A DNA stretch of 64,000 bases from Bacteroides nordii WAL 11050 = JCM 12987 (GCA_000613465.1 BAJA01000003.1:186001-250000); one strand, 5' to 3'. Counted from the first letter of the stretch, positions 28,363-40,631 are shown. The notes: generated from the letters alone by a model not told the origin. Numbers and translations are program-made.

Positions 28363-30567
28363 ATGGATAGCTTGCTTTTCTGGTTGGTTCCTGCCGCCTC
28401 TGTATTGGCTCTCTGCTTTGCTTATTATTTCCATAAGCAAATGATGAAAGAGAGTGAAGGTACTCCTCAAATGATTAAAATTGCTGCTGCAGTGCGCAAA
28501 GGTGCCATGTCTTATCTGAAACAACAGTATAAGATTGTGGGATGGGTCTTTTTCGGTCTGGTAGTCCTGTTCTCTATTATGGCCTACGGTTTTCAGGTAC
28601 AGAATGCCTGGGTACCTATTGCATTTCTGACCGGTGGTTTCTTCTCCGGACTTTCGGGGTTTCTTGGTATGAAGACGGCCACTTATGCTTCTGCACGTAC
28701 GGCCAATGCCGCCCGTACTTCTCTAAATGCCGGGCTGAGGATCGCTTTCCGTAGTGGTGCCGTTATGGGACTGGTAGTGGTAGGCCTTGGGCTTCTTGAT
28801 ATATCTTTCTGGTATTTATTGTTGAACTGGGCCATTCCGGCTGATGTATTGAGCCCTACCCATAAACTTTGTATTATCACTACCACGATGCTGACTTTCG
28901 GTATGGGAGCTTCCACACAGGCATTGTTTGCCCGCGTGGGTGGCGGTATTTATACCAAAGCGGCCGATGTGGGCGCCGACCTTGTGGGGAAGGTAGAAGC
29001 AGGCATACCAGAAGATGATCCGCGAAACCCTGCCACCATTGCCGATAATGTAGGTGACAATGTAGGTGATGTGGCTGGTATGGGAGCCGATCTTTATGAG
29101 TCTTATTGTGGCTCTATCCTTGCTACCGCCGCATTGGGGGCAGCTGCCTTTATTCATACAGGTGACACCGTGATGCAGTTTAAAGCCGTTATTGCCCCGA
29201 TGCTGATTGCTGCTGTGGGTATTCTGCTTTCTATTATTGGTATCTTCTCGGTGCGTACCAAAGAGAATGCCAAGATGAAAGATTTGTTGAATTCCCTTGC
29301 TTTCGGTACAAATCTGAGTTCGGTACTGATAGTAGCGGCTACTTTCTTTATCCTTTGGCTGTTACAGCTCGAAAACTGGATGTGGATTTCTTGTGCCGTC
29401 GTAGTCGGATTGGTGGTTGGTATTATCATCGGCCGTTCTACCGAATATTATACATCCCAGTCCTATCGTCCTACCCAGAAGTTGAGTGAGAGCGGTAAGA
29501 CTGGTCCGGCTACAGTAATCATCTCCGGTATTGGTCTGGGGATGCTTTCTACGGCCATTCCTGTATTGGCTGTCGTAGTGGGTATTATAGCTTCTTTCCT
29601 GTTTGCTTCTGGTTTCGACTTTGATAATGTCGGTATGGGACTTTATGGCATTGGAATTGCTGCCGTAGGTATGCTCTCTACATTAGGAATAACCCTTGCT
29701 ACGGATGCTTATGGACCGATTGCCGACAATGCCGGTGGGAATGCCGAAATGTCCGGCTTGGGTGAGGAGGTACGTAAGCGTACGGATGCCCTCGATTCAT
29801 TGGGTAATACAACAGCTGCTACCGGTAAAGGATTTGCCATTGGCTCTGCTGCATTGACGGGGCTTGCCTTGCTTGCTTCTTATATTGAAGAGATCCGTAT
29901 TGGACTGACTCGTCTGGGGACAATCGAACTGACGATGCCCAATGGCGATGTGATAGCTACTGCCAATGCTACCTTTGTGGATTTCATGAATTACTATGAT
30001 GTCACTTTGATGAATCCAAAGGTACTTTCCGGTATTTTTATTGGTTCTATGATGGCTTTCCTTTTCTGTGGATTGACAATGAATGCTGTTGGTCGCGCTG
30101 CCGGGCATATGGTGGATGAAGTACGTCGTCAGTTCCGTGAGATAAAAGGTATCCTGACCGGAGAGGCAGAACCCGATTACGAACGTTGTGTGGCTATCTC
30201 CACCAAAGGTGCTCAGCGTGAAATGGTTATTCCTTCACTTATAGCCATTATTGCTCCTATTCTTACCGGAGTCATTTTTGGAGTGACGGGAGTTGTTGGT
30301 TTACTTATCGGTGGTCTGAGCAGTGGTTTCGTACTTGCTATTTTTATGGCTAATGCCGGTGGCGCCTGGGATAATGCAAAGAAATATGTAGAGGAAGGCA
30401 ATTTAGGTGGCAAAGGCGGCGAAGTACACAAAGCAACTGTTGTGGGCGATACCGTTGGTGATCCGTTTAAAGATACATCTGGTCCGAGTTTGAATATCCT
30501 GATAAAGCTTATGAGCATGGTTGCCATTGTTATGGCAGGTCTGACTGTTGCCTGGAGCTTGTTTTAG
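28363..30567 (+). CDS. hppA: Membrane-bound ion-pumping pyrophosphatase
   Basis: 734 aa integral membrane enzyme that couples PPi hydrolysis to H+ and/or Na+ transport. Start chosen at 28363 ([13 protein letters not shown]), preceded by other in-frame initiators that give no signal or conserved sequence. Catalytic motifs: [48 protein letters not shown] and [25 protein letters not shown] near residue 481 has Ala where K+-independent enzymes have Lys, so the protein should be K+-stimulated. About sixteen hydrophobic segments. Which ion is pumped is not decided here. Confidence 0.95.
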   Translation: MDSLLFWLVPAASVLALCFAYYFHKQMMKESEGTPQMIKIAAAVRKGAMSYLKQQYKIVGWVFFGLVVLFSIMAYGFQVQNAWVPIAFLTGGFFSGLSGFLGMKTATYASARTANAARTSLNAGLRIAFRSGAVMGLVVVGLGLLDISFWYLLLNWAIPADVLSPTHKLCIITTTMLTFGMGASTQALFARVGGGIYTKAADVGADLVGKVEAGIPEDDPRNPATIADNVGDNVGDVAGMGADLYESYCGSILATAALGAAAFIHTGDTVMQFKAVIAPMLIAAVGILLSIIGIFSVRTKENAKMKDLLNSLAFGTNLSSVLIVAATFFILWLLQLENWMWISCAVVVGLVVGIIIGRSTEYYTSQSYRPTQKLSESGKTGPATVIISGIGLGMLSTAIPVLAVVVGIIASFLFASGFDFDNVGMGLYGIGIAAVGMLSTLGITLATDAYGPIADNAGGNAEMSGLGEEVRKRTDALDSLGNTTAATGKGFAIGSAALTGLALLASYIEEIRIGLTRLGTIELTMPNGDVIATANATFVDFMNYYDVTLMNPKVLSGIFIGSMMAFLFCGLTMNAVGRAAGHMVDEVRRQFREIKGILTGEAEPDYERCVAISTKGAQREMVIPSLIAIIAPILTGVIFGVTGVVGLLIGGLSSGFVLAIFMANAGGAWDNAKKYVEEGNLGGKGGEVHKATVVGDTVGDPFKDTSGPSLNILIKLMSMVAIVMAGLTVAWSLF

Positions 30568-30645
30568 TTGAAAATTGAAAGTTGAAAATTACTATGCAGC
30601 GTTATAGCGCAGCCAATTTTCAACTTTCAACTAAATAATTATCTT
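30568..30645. repeat. Inverted word repeat with shared core, first copy after hppA
   Basis: Arms of TTGAAAATTGAAAGTTG and AATTTTCAACTTTCAAC words surround the core at 30594-30614 (ATGCAGC, five bases, AGCGCAGCC). TATCTTTG at 30640-30647, at the right edge, could be the -7 element for rnhB, without a clear -33 TTG. Confidence 0.85.
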
Positions 30646-30667
30646 TGTGCCGTTTTAGTGTAAGGAT

Positions 30668-30745
30668 GATTATGCTATTAGTTGAAAGTTGCTACGTAGT
30701 ATAATCGCGCAGCCAATTTTCAACTTTCAATTTTCAACTAAATAA
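30668..30745. repeat. Inverted word repeat with shared core, second copy before rnhB
   Basis: A second element only ~30 bp after the first, with the same arm words (GTTGAAAGTTG / CAATTTTCAACTTTC) and a variant core at 30694-30714 (ACGTAGT, five bases, CGCGCAGCC). Confidence 0.85.
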
Positions 30746-30752
30746 AGCGATT

Positions 30753-31355
30753 ATGCTATTACCTTATTTGAATGAAGGTCTTGTGGAGGCCGGTTGTGAT
30801 GAAGCTGGGCGTGGTTGTTTGGCCGGTTCTGTTTATGCTGCCGCCGTTATTCTTCCGGTAGATTTTAAGAATGAACTCTTGAATGATTCCAAACAGCTCA
30901 CCGAAAAACAACGTTATGCTTTGCGTGAGGTTATTGAGCGGGAAGCTGTTGCCTGGGCTGTTGGGATTGTATCTCCTGAAGAGATAGACGAGATAAACAT
31001 TCTGAATGCTTCTTTTCTTGCCATGCATCGTGCGGTAGATCAACTCAAGGTACGCCCGGAACATCTTCTTATCGATGGTAATCGTTTTAAAAAGTATACT
31101 GATATACCTCATACAACGGTGATAAAAGGGGACGGGAAGTATCTGTCCATTGCTGCTGCTTCTATCCTGGCGAAAACTTATCGTGATGATTGTATGAACC
31201 GGTTGCATGAAGAATTTCCTTATTATGATTGGGATCATAACAAAGGATATCCCACAAAAAAACACCGTGCAGCTATTGCCGAACACGGTGTTTCTCCTTA
31301 TCATCGGATGACCTTCAACCTGTTGGGTGACGGTCAGTTATCCTTAGAATTCTGA
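30753..31355 (+). CDS. rnhB: Ribonuclease HII
   Basis: 200 aa enzyme that cuts the RNA strand of RNA-DNA hybrids and single ribonucleotides in DNA. Conserved [21 protein letters not shown] near residues 18-38 (catalytic Asp-Glu), [39 protein letters not shown] and the closing [11 protein letters not shown]...[10 protein letters not shown]. The 3' end overlaps the convergent outer-membrane protein gene by 12 bp. Confidence 0.96.
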   Translation: MLLPYLNEGLVEAGCDEAGRGCLAGSVYAAAVILPVDFKNELLNDSKQLTEKQRYALREVIEREAVAWAVGIVSPEEIDEINILNASFLAMHRAVDQLKVRPEHLLIDGNRFKKYTDIPHTTVIKGDGKYLSIAAASILAKTYRDDCMNRLHEEFPYYDWDHNKGYPTKKHRAAIAEHGVSPYHRMTFNLLGDGQLSLEF

Positions 31356-32811
31356 TATTGTAGTTGTTGTTACCACTTTTTTGGCCTTCTTCTTTCCCCA
31401 GGTAATGTTGAATCCCATACTTACGTTTGCATTAGCATTGCCTACCGGAACATATTGTGGGGTTACTTTGGTTATCATGTGGTCTGTTCCAATGAAGAAG
31501 TTGAAACCACTCGGGTGGAAATTCAGTACCCATCCTAATGACGAACCGAAACTGCTTATTGCATAGTTTACAGAAGCCTCAAACCATCTTACCGGGGCTA
31601 CATTGGCTGAAAGACGTGCTTCCGACCATGTGAAAGGCTTATTGAAATGTGTGGATGAAAGTAAACCGAATTTCAGATTCTTATAATAAGGAAGCACGTA
31701 TTCGGCACCGATATTCATCGTAGTAGCCAGTTTGGTGGTACGGCTCTTAACTGTTCCATCATCATAGAACTTGATAAATTCTTCAAACTGATCTCCTAAG
31801 TTATCCAATTCGTCGTCGATGTCTCCCGGTTCACCTTCTCCCGGTTTTACTGCGATTGGGTTTTCGAATCCTTTAAAAGTGTAATTATGTTGCATTTTAG
31901 CTTTCAAACCGTTATTCCATTTGATGAAGCCGAGGTCAAGTAGAGCAGCCGAAAGGGTAAGTCCTTCTACATAATCGTCCATTTTGTATACAGCTCCCAA
32001 ATCAAATCCAACTCCGTAACCACCTATACCGGGACCATCGATATCAAAACCGTCAATTTCTCCGGGTTTACCGTGTTCGTCGGGTTCTTTACTTTCAAAG
32101 TAACCACCCTTTAATGAACCTTCTACCTGCCTTCGGCATCTATGAGCCATTCATCCTGTCCCATTGTGATGTCCATTCTCTTGATTTTTGCTTCTGCATT
32201 AGCACCTCCTACCAGGAATTTAACTTTAGCACCTATTGTCAGGCGATCTTTAATGATCTCATGAGAATGTCCTAAAGCTACTTCTGCATAATTGTTGGAA
32301 CGTACTGTGAGATCTTTTACTCTATAATGAGTTCCACCTTCGTCGCTCATCCCTGTTTTCATAAAGTCAAAAAGTCCGTATGGTAGGTTGACGGAGGTAT
32401 TAGAACGGAATGCAATCTCAAATGTATTGAAACCTCCGAAACCACGGAAACCAAATGCAATAATAGGCATACGAAGATTTACGCTGAGATGGTTGTTAGT
32501 ATGCAGGTTACTCAGAAACTCTTGACTGCCAACAGTCGGATTCATAAACGTTGTCAGTTATATCCGTTCTGATTATATTTATAAAGGAAGTCATTCACTC
32601 CGACATTACCCTGAAGACCTACATTGAAATTACCTAATACGAAGAAGGGTAAATTGATGTAATTACTTTCATTCATAAATGCCGGGTTGAGCTGATGACG
32701 GTAAGTCATGCCTTCCATGAAATAGCTTGAGTTGAGGCTTTGTGCCCCTACGCCTGTAGTACAGAGAATAAAGAGTGAAGCCAGTGTGGCTTTTAATTTA
32801 TAGTGTTTCAT
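31344..32811 (-). CDS. DUF5723-like outer-membrane beta-barrel protein; frameshifted twice as read
   Basis: About 489 aa once repaired. Signal peptide [14 protein letters not shown], then a PorV/OmpP1-like pattern: short-turn beta strands, [59 protein letters not shown], and a C-terminus with alternating hydrophobics and [10 protein letters not shown]. Two single bases are missing, near 32558 (ATATAACTGAC for ATATAAACTGAC) and 32128 (GGCAGGTAG for GGCAAGGTAG). Assignment to DUF5723 is from recalled family features. It sits 30 bp after the large lipoprotein gene on the same strand, so the two may form one outer-membrane unit. Function unknown. Confidence 0.7.
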
Positions 32812-32841
32812 TGTTCTATTCGTTTTTTTGATACATCTAAA

Positions 32842-34635
32842 TTAGTTCAAATCTATAATTACACCATTGGGTACTTTCAGGCGTACATTCTTCAATTGCA
32901 ACGTCTGGTTTTCGTTCAGTTGTTGTCCCTCTGCATCTTCTGCTGATGCTGCTACGATTTCGAAAGCAAGTCCGTCCAGTCTTTTGACAGCTCCGGAAGT
33001 CGTTTCTTTTATTTCAATGACTAATGTACTTTCAGCGGCTGTATTATTCTTACCGGCTTTGATGGTACCGTCTTTTTTACCATCAACTATTACTGTGATA
33101 GTTACACCTTTCAGTTCTTCTGCCTTTCCTTGATTATCTACTGTCAGTACTTTAGCTGTGAGGTTCAATCCTAACGGGATTGTGTTGAAAGCAGTAGCGG
33201 TAGCGTTCACCTGTTGTATTTCGTAGTCTTTCAAGTCGTCATACCAACCGTCTACACTGTCTTTGTAAACAATCGTTGTGATGTTTTTACCAAATACGAA
33301 AGGTACATTCACGTCATAATCGGTCGTAATATTGTAAGTGCGCCCCAATTCGACAGTAGTTTCGTCGGTAGTAGCGTCAGCATTTACTTCAAACTCAAAT
33401 ATATCAGGAATTCTGTCGATCAGTCTGGGCAAATCTGTCACTATTACATGAGTCACTCCTTCTTTTGCGGGGTCGAATGGTGACAGACAGAACTCTTGTT
33501 CTTTCTCTTTCTCCAGTTTAAAGGCGAATTTAACAGGATTATTTTCCGAATCTCCTACAGCTTCTCTACCTCCTCCTTCTTTGTTTATAAAAGACTTGAT
33601 TGTACCATTTACATTTGCTGCAACCGGAGTATTGTTTTTAGCCATGAAGAATACCATCGGATTCCGTACGGACAACTTTACTTTCTCGTCATCCAGAAAG
33701 TCGGGCAGTCCCGACAGCATAACCGGATCAATGTTGATATCTATTTTTGGTTGTACAACACCTGTCACTGACTTTATGCTGATAATAGGTTGTTTGGACT
33801 GTTTGTCCTGTAGTGTGATTTCCACTGTCAGATTGATACTAACGGGGCCTTCAACTCCTTGTTGTACATCACCGGTATTGATACTGACTTCTCCTTCCAG
33901 AGAGATAGTTCCTTTCATCAGAAGTTGAGAATATTCATCGCCTTTGATAAACGTGACTCCTTCTTGATTATTACAGTTAATTCCGTCAACGGGGATTGTA
34001 ATTGTCAGTCCATTTGCGGCGGTAGCTTCTTCTCTTGTCAGGTGTAATACTCCATTTGTGAGTCTCGGTGAATTGATAAACTTCGGGAAGCTTAGTTCAA
34101 CAGTCTTTAAAGTGAGTTTACTGATGATTCCTGCCGGTATAGAAAAGTGAATCACAGCTTCCATATCCATATCGATAGAAGAGAGACTTGTGATATCTGT
34201 CGGAAGGTTTTCACCCTTCAATTCGAAATTTGTACTCTCTATTGGAAGTGGTGCTGAGATATCAGTTGCGGGAAGACCAGTCAAAGATGGTATAGTAAAG
34301 TTTAATTCTGGTCTTATCGGGGTGATATCAGGGGCTTCTACCTGAAAGCCATTTACTGAGATGTCTGTGTTACTTTCCGATCCTTCCTGCAACAGATAAT
34401 AATTGCCTTCATTGTCGGTCTTTACAACGCCATTTTCTTCAATATCCAGTATCTTACTTAATTTTATCGGCTCAGTTTCTCCTCCGGGAATAGCGAATTC
34501 GCTTCCACCCACTTGAATGGTTAAGTCGATGTCTTTAGTAAGATCATAATCGTTATCCACACAAGAGGATAGCGTGAGTAATGAGGCCATGAGGCACATG
34601 AGCCGAGTTTTAAGTGTTTTTTCTTCATAATGCAT
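32842..34635 (-). CDS. Large predicted lipoprotein of unknown function
   Basis: 597 aa, with a lipoprotein signal ending LLTLSSC (Cys at residue 25) followed by VDNDYDLTKDIDLTIQVGG. Nearly all of the rest is predicted beta: alternating hydrophobic stretches with many Thr, Val and Ile (VSINLTVEITLQDK, PKIDINIDPVMLSGLPDFL, GVTITVIVDGKKDGTIK), perhaps several Ig-like sandwiches. No catalytic motif recognised. Upstream is a well-formed promoter with a palindrome over its -33 region; downstream is the DUF5723-like barrel gene. The pair suggests an outer-membrane or surface assembly. Confidence 0.75.
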   Translation of the reverse strand: MHYEEKTLKTRLMCLMASLLTLSSCVDNDYDLTKDIDLTIQVGGSEFAIPGGETEPIKLSKILDIEENGVVKTDNEGNYYLLQEGSESNTDISVNGFQVEAPDITPIRPELNFTIPSLTGLPATDISAPLPIESTNFELKGENLPTDITSLSSIDMDMEAVIHFSIPAGIISKLTLKTVELSFPKFINSPRLTNGVLHLTREEATAANGLTITIPVDGINCNNQEGVTFIKGDEYSQLLMKGTISLEGEVSINTGDVQQGVEGPVSINLTVEITLQDKQSKQPIISIKSVTGVVQPKIDINIDPVMLSGLPDFLDDEKVKLSVRNPMVFFMAKNNTPVAANVNGTIKSFINKEGGGREAVGDSENNPVKFAFKLEKEKEQEFCLSPFDPAKEGVTHVIVTDLPRLIDRIPDIFEFEVNADATTDETTVELGRTYNITTDYDVNVPFVFGKNITTIVYKDSVDGWYDDLKDYEIQQVNATATAFNTIPLGLNLTAKVLTVDNQGKAEELKGVTITVIVDGKKDGTIKAGKNNTAAESTLVIEIKETTSGAVKRLDGLAFEIVAASAEDAEGQQLNENQTLQLKNVRLKVPNGVIIDLN

Positions 34636-34665
34636 TCCTTTTTAACACGATAGTAGTACTTTTTG

Positions 34666-34705
34666 CAAAAATAAACAAATAAATCAAACGGCACAAACTT
34701 TGTGC
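34666..34705 (-). promoter_or_regulatory. Promoter of the lipoprotein/barrel pair with palindromic operator candidate
   Basis: Minus strand: TATTTTTG (34666-34673) as the -7 element and TTTG (34694-34697) 20 bp upstream as the -33. The -33 lies inside a perfect palindrome GCACAAACTTTGTGC (34691-34705), well placed for a repressor or activator site. Confidence 0.65.
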
Positions 34706-34744
34706 AAGAAATGCATCTTGCAGATATTCTTTGTTTTACAACAA

Positions 34745-34787
34745 AAAGAACACTTAAGCGGCTATTTAAACCACTTAAGCATTCTTT
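34745..34787 (-). terminator. Terminator downstream of corA
   Basis: On the minus strand, AAAGAATGCTTAAGTGG and CCGCTTAAGTGTTCTTT form a 17 bp stem with two or three mismatches around a 9-base loop, followed by more T (TTTTGTT). It lies about 150 bp after the corA stop. Confidence 0.65.
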
Positions 34788-34814
34788 CTGTCTGTTTGGA
34801 CCTGATTTGATTAA

Positions 34815-34891
34815 AAATGGAAAATTGAACGTTGGAAATGAAAAAAGTTATTTAATGAAAAGTTGAAAGTTGTTGCCCTGTCACGCTACAT
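34815..34891. repeat. Degenerate half word repeat near corA
   Basis: AATTGAACGTTGGAAATG and AAAGTTGAAAGTTG words form one arm only, next to a diverged, inverted copy of the core (34871-34891, ending GTCAC then GCTACAT). No matching arm follows on the other side. The rest of the 300 bp between corA and the lipoprotein gene is the terminator and promoter listed separately. Confidence 0.5.
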
Positions 34892-34935
34892 AGTACTTCT
34901 CCCTTCTCCACTCTCCCTTCTTCTTACCCCTTCTC

Positions 34936-35862
34936 TTAGAACCATTTAATCTTTTTGAATATGATGAACGCCATTGCAGAAAGCACTACTGAAGATAATA
35001 CGATTAATGCAAAAGCGTGTGGCACTTCATCAATGTGTATATCTACATTCATTCCATAGAAACTGGCAATCAGTGTAGGTATCATCAATGTAATAGACAG
35101 GCTTGTCATGCGTTTCATGATCGCATTCACATTGTTGGAAATGATAGAGGCAAATGCATCCATGGTTCCCGTAAGGATATCACTATAGATATTCACGGTA
35201 TTGAATGCTTGCTTTAATTCGATTATAACATCTTCCACTAATTCCTGGTCCAGATAGTCAGTATCCTGAAAAATACTTTTCAGTTTACCTATCATCACCT
35301 CATTACCACGAATAGAGGTGTTGAAGTAAACGAGTGTTTTCTGTAATTTCATCAGGCGCAGAAGATCTTCGTTGCGGATGCTTTTTTCCAGCTCTTTTTC
35401 TGCTGCGGTGATATCAACATTAATTTGTTTCAGGTATTTCAGAAACCATACTGCCGATGAATAGATAAGCCGTAAAATCAAGTCTAATTTATTGCGTACT
35501 ATGATCCCTTTACGGCGGGTATGTTCAATAAAATCCGGTAGTAATTCCGTGTTGTGATAACATACGGAAACAATGATTTCATTGTTGGTAATGATGCCAA
35601 TGGGGACGGTGCTGAATGGGATACCGTTCTGATTACTTTGTACGGGTATACGAAGAATAGTCAATAACCAATTCCCCTCCGTATCTGTACGAGGACGTTC
35701 GTCGGTATCGGCTATATCATTTAAAAAAGATTCCGGGACTTGTAATTCCTGAGTCAGAAACTCAAAATCATTTGCATCGGGGCATACTACGTTCACCCAG
35801 CTATTGGGTAGCCATTGTGATTTTTCCACAAAGCCAGCCTCACAATAAAGATATTTTCTCAT
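34936..35862 (-). CDS. corA: CorA-family magnesium/divalent cation transporter
   Basis: 308 aa. Soluble N-terminal alpha/beta domain (MRKYLYCEAGFVEKSQWLPNSW, FLNDIADTDERPRTDTEGNW), a long helical region, and two C-terminal membrane segments with the signature GMN in SFYGMNVDIHIDE near residue 268; the chain ends in basic KKIKWF. Length and layout are typical. It has its own promoter and terminator, divergent from gpmI. Confidence 0.93.
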   Translation of the reverse strand: MRKYLYCEAGFVEKSQWLPNSWVNVVCPDANDFEFLTQELQVPESFLNDIADTDERPRTDTEGNWLLTILRIPVQSNQNGIPFSTVPIGIITNNEIIVSVCYHNTELLPDFIEHTRRKGIIVRNKLDLILRLIYSSAVWFLKYLKQINVDITAAEKELEKSIRNEDLLRLMKLQKTLVYFNTSIRGNEVMIGKLKSIFQDTDYLDQELVEDVIIELKQAFNTVNIYSDILTGTMDAFASIISNNVNAIMKRMTSLSITLMIPTLIASFYGMNVDIHIDEVPHAFALIVLSSVVLSAMAFIIFKKIKWF

Positions 35863-36006
35863 CTTATTGCCTCCTTTCGTTTGTTTTTAATCCGAACAGA
35901 GGCATCATGACGCTTGTATGGCTCTGTTCGCTTTTAGTTAATACTGTTGTACGTTCGCGGGTTTGAATCGTCCATATTTATATTCTTAATATTTTTAAAA
36001 GCGGAG

Positions 36007-36014
36007 CAAAAGTA
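36007..36014 (-). promoter_or_regulatory. -7 element of corA
   Basis: TACTTTTG on the minus strand, about 145 bp before the corA start. It is divergent from the gpmI promoter; no clear -33 TTG at the expected spacing. Confidence 0.45.
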
Positions 36015-36053
36015 CGGAATATTTCTTATAAGAGTGCACCTTATTCTCCTTTT

Positions 36054-36085
36054 TTGTGATTAAAATAATCTTTTTCGTACCTTTG
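36054..36085 (+). promoter_or_regulatory. Promoter of gpmI
   Basis: TACCTTTG (36078-36085) with TTG (36054-36056) 21 bp upstream. Transcription would start near 36092, giving a 35-base leader. Confidence 0.7.
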
Positions 36086-36126
36086 CACCCGAATTAAAGA
36101 AAGCCAATTAATTAATTTTAAATATT

Positions 36127-37640
36127 ATGAGTAAGAAAGCCCTTTTAATGATCCTTGATGGTTGGGGAATAGCGACCACGGAAAAGATGACGTAATTTTT
36201 AATACTCCCACTCCTTATTGGGATTATTTGCTAAAAACGTATCCTCATTCTCAGCTTCAGGCAAGTGGTGAGAACGTGGGTTTGCCCGATGGACAGATGG
36301 GTAACTCAGAAGTAGGACACCTTAATATTGGTGCCGGACGGGTGGTTTACCAGGATTTGGTAAAAATCAATCTGGCATGTCGTGATAACAGCATCATGAA
36401 GAACCCCGAAATTGTTTCTGCTTTTACTTATGCTAAAGAAAACGGAAAGAATATTCATTTCATGGGATTGACTTCTGATGGTGGTGTACACAGTTCATTG
36501 GATCATCTGTATAAGCTTTGTGATATATCCAAAGAATATGGTGTTGAGAATACATACATTCATTGTTTCATGGATGGCCGTGATACAGATCCGAAGAGCG
36601 GTAAAGGATTTATTGAACAGTTGGAAGCGCATTGTGCAAAATCAGCCGGTAAGATTGCTTCTATCATTGGTCGCTATTATGCAATGGATCGCGATAAACG
36701 TTGGGAACGTGTGAAAGAAGCATATGATTTGCTGGTAAACGGTATTGGTGCAAAAGCTACAGATATGGTTCAGGCAATGCAGCAATCTTATGATGAAGGT
36801 ATTACTGACGAATTTATAAAGCCGATTGTTAATGCGAATGTGGATGGTACAATTAAAGAAGGCGATGTTGTTATCTTCTTTAATTATCGTAATGACCGCG
36901 CGAAAGAGCTGACTGTAGTACTGACTCAGCAGGATATGCCGGAAGCAGGTATGCATACTATTCCGGGGTTGCAGTATTATTGTATGACTCCATATGACGC
37001 TTCTTTTAAAGGTGTTCATATCTTGTTCGATAAAGAAAATGTAATGAATACCTTGGGTGAATATCTGGCTGCCAAAGGTTTGCAACAGCTTCATATTGCC
37101 GAAACAGAGAAATATGCACATGTAACATTCTTCTTTAACGGTGGACGTGAGACTCCATATAATAATGAAGACCGTATCTTGGTTCCGTCTCCCAAAGTGG
37201 CTACTTATGACTTGAAGCCGGAGATGAGTGCTTACGAAGTGAAAGATAAACTGGTGGCCGCCATCAACGAGAATAAATATGATTTTATCGTTGTGAACTA
37301 TGCCAATGGTGATATGGTAGGCCATACCGGTATTTATGATGCAATTGAGAAAGCGGTTGTTGCTGTAGATGCTTGTGTAAAAGAAACAATTGAAGCAGCT
37401 AAGGCGCAGGGCTATGAAGCTATCATTATTGCTGATCATGGTAATGCCGATCACGCTTTGAATGAAGATGGTACTCCGAATACAGCACACTCTTTGAACC
37501 CGGTTCCTTGTGTGTATGTTACAGAAAATAAGGATGCTAAAGTAGAGAATGGCCGTCTTGCTGATGTTGCTCCTACAATCCTGAAGATTATGGGACTTGA
37601 AGCACCGGCAGAGATGAATGGTAACGTACTGATTAAGTAA
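36127..37640 (+). CDS. gpmI: 2,3-bisphosphoglycerate-independent phosphoglycerate mutase; frameshifted as read
   Basis: Glycolytic enzyme interconverting 3- and 2-phosphoglycerate with two metal ions. The true start at 36127 reads [15 protein letters not shown]; then one G is missing near 36172 (GGAATAGCGACCACGG where GGAATAGGCGACCACGG gives GIGDHGKDD), and the frame is open to the end. Motifs: [22 protein letters not shown] with the catalytic Ser, [47 protein letters not shown] and [11 protein letters not shown]. About 504 aa repaired. Intact apart from one base in a central pathway, so an error is more likely than a real break. Confidence 0.92.
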
Positions 37641-37655
37641 TATATAATTTATGAT

Positions 37656-37745
37656 AGAGACGCACTGCATGCGTCTTGTAGCTTTGCAAACACGAATGAA
37701 ATGTTTATAAGGGTACAAGGTGTATTCAATGCGTCTCTGTTTTTT
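37656..37745 (+). terminator. Long imperfect hairpin with T-run after gpmI
   Basis: AGAGACGCA (37656-37664) pairs with TGCGTCTCT (37730-37738), and CTTGTA (37675-37680) with TACAAG (37714-37719) further in; GTTTTTT follows. Also a local GACGCA...TGCGTC hairpin at the left. Either an elaborate terminator or a small inverted-repeat element. Confidence 0.5.
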
Positions 37746-37759
37746 AATAGATTGAGTGG

Positions 37760-38341
37760 ATGATTCAAGTAGGAGATGTTGTAGTAAGTTTAGATGTGTT
37801 TCGCGAAAAATTCATTTGCAACCTAAAGGCTTGTAAAGGCGAATGTTGCATCGAAGGAGATGCGGGTGCTCCGGTAGAACTCGATGAGATAGCAAAGCTG
37901 GAAGAGGTACTTCCTGTGATTTGGGAGGAGCTTTCTCCGGAGGCTCGTGCCATTATTGACAAACAAGGGGTGGTGTATACTGACCAAGAGGGAGATATTG
38001 TGACTTCTATTGTAAACAATAAGGATTGTGTGTTTACTTGTTACGATGAAAAAGGTTATTGTTATTGTGCCATTGAAAAAGCTTACCGCGAAGGGAAAGT
38101 GAATTTCTACAAACCTGTGTCTTGTCATCTGTATCCTATTCGTGTAGGCGACTATGGTCCTTATAAAGCTGTTAATTACAACCGTTGGGATATTTGTAAG
38201 GCAGCCGTGTTGTTGGGGAAGAAAGAAGATGTACCCGTATATAAATTTCTGAAAGAACCACTTATTCGTAAATTCGGAGAAGAGTGGTACCGGGAGTTGG
38301 AAGTTACTGCCGAAGAATTAAAGAAACAACATTTTATTTGA
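37760..38341 (+). CDS. DUF3109 family Cys-rich protein
   Basis: 193 aa cytoplasmic protein with conserved cysteines: CNLKACKGECCIEGDAG near residues 20-35, NKDCVFTCYDEKGYCYCAIE near 90-108, PVSCHLYPIRV near 121 and NRWDICKAA near 142. The Cys pattern suggests a bound metal or Fe-S cluster, related to the YkgJ type. Role unknown. A bidirectional hairpin separates it from convergent gyrB. Confidence 0.88.
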   Translation: MIQVGDVVVSLDVFREKFICNLKACKGECCIEGDAGAPVELDEIAKLEEVLPVIWEELSPEARAIIDKQGVVYTDQEGDIVTSIVNNKDCVFTCYDEKGYCYCAIEKAYREGKVNFYKPVSCHLYPIRVGDYGPYKAVNYNRWDICKAAVLLGKKEDVPVYKFLKEPLIRKFGEEWYRELEVTAEELKKQHFI

Positions 38342-38382
38342 TTGGAACAAGGCGGTATTCCAGCCTTTCTTCTTAAAAAGAA

Positions 38383-38423
38383 AAGCGCCGGTACAGAGGA
38401 TTTTCCTTTGTTTCCCGGCGCTT
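38383..38423. terminator. Terminator between DUF3109 gene and gyrB
   Basis: AAGCGCCGG (38383-38391) and CCGGCGCTT (38415-38423) form a perfect GC-rich stem between two convergent genes. T-rich sequence flanks it on the + side and A-rich on the other, so it can serve both strands. Confidence 0.75.
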
Positions 38424-38461
38424 CTTCGTTGTAAGATGTGAGGTTGGTAAATAATTACGTA

Positions 38462-40444
<1,983 letters not shown>

Positions 40445-40458
40445 TTATAATAACAGAG

Positions 40459-40466
40459 CAAAAATA
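40459..40466 (-). promoter_or_regulatory. -7 element of gyrB
   Basis: TATTTTTG on the minus strand, 30 bp before the gyrB start; no clear -33. Confidence 0.5.
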
Positions 40467-40574
40467 GCAAAAAAAAATGGATTGAGGAAGAATAAAGGGT
40501 GAAAAAACACGAATACTGGTAAGTAGTGGAAAAGAAGAAGATACTACCTGAATAAATAGATCCTAACGCACAAA

Positions 40575-40598
40575 AGACCGAACTAAAAAGTTCAGTCT
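40575..40598 (-). terminator. Terminator after rpsT
   Basis: Minus strand: AGACTGAACT and AGTTCGGTCT form a stem with one mismatch around TTTT, followed by TTTTGTG. Confidence 0.7.
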
Positions 40599-40631
40599 CA
40601 GTGTTGTATGAAGTAGTGCTAATTTCTTATA

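Noticed and set aside
36642-37718. A 358-codon open frame on the minus strand opposite gpmI
   Set aside because: Antisense shadow of a conserved glycolytic gene; the Ile/Cys/His-rich translation resembles nothing recognisable.
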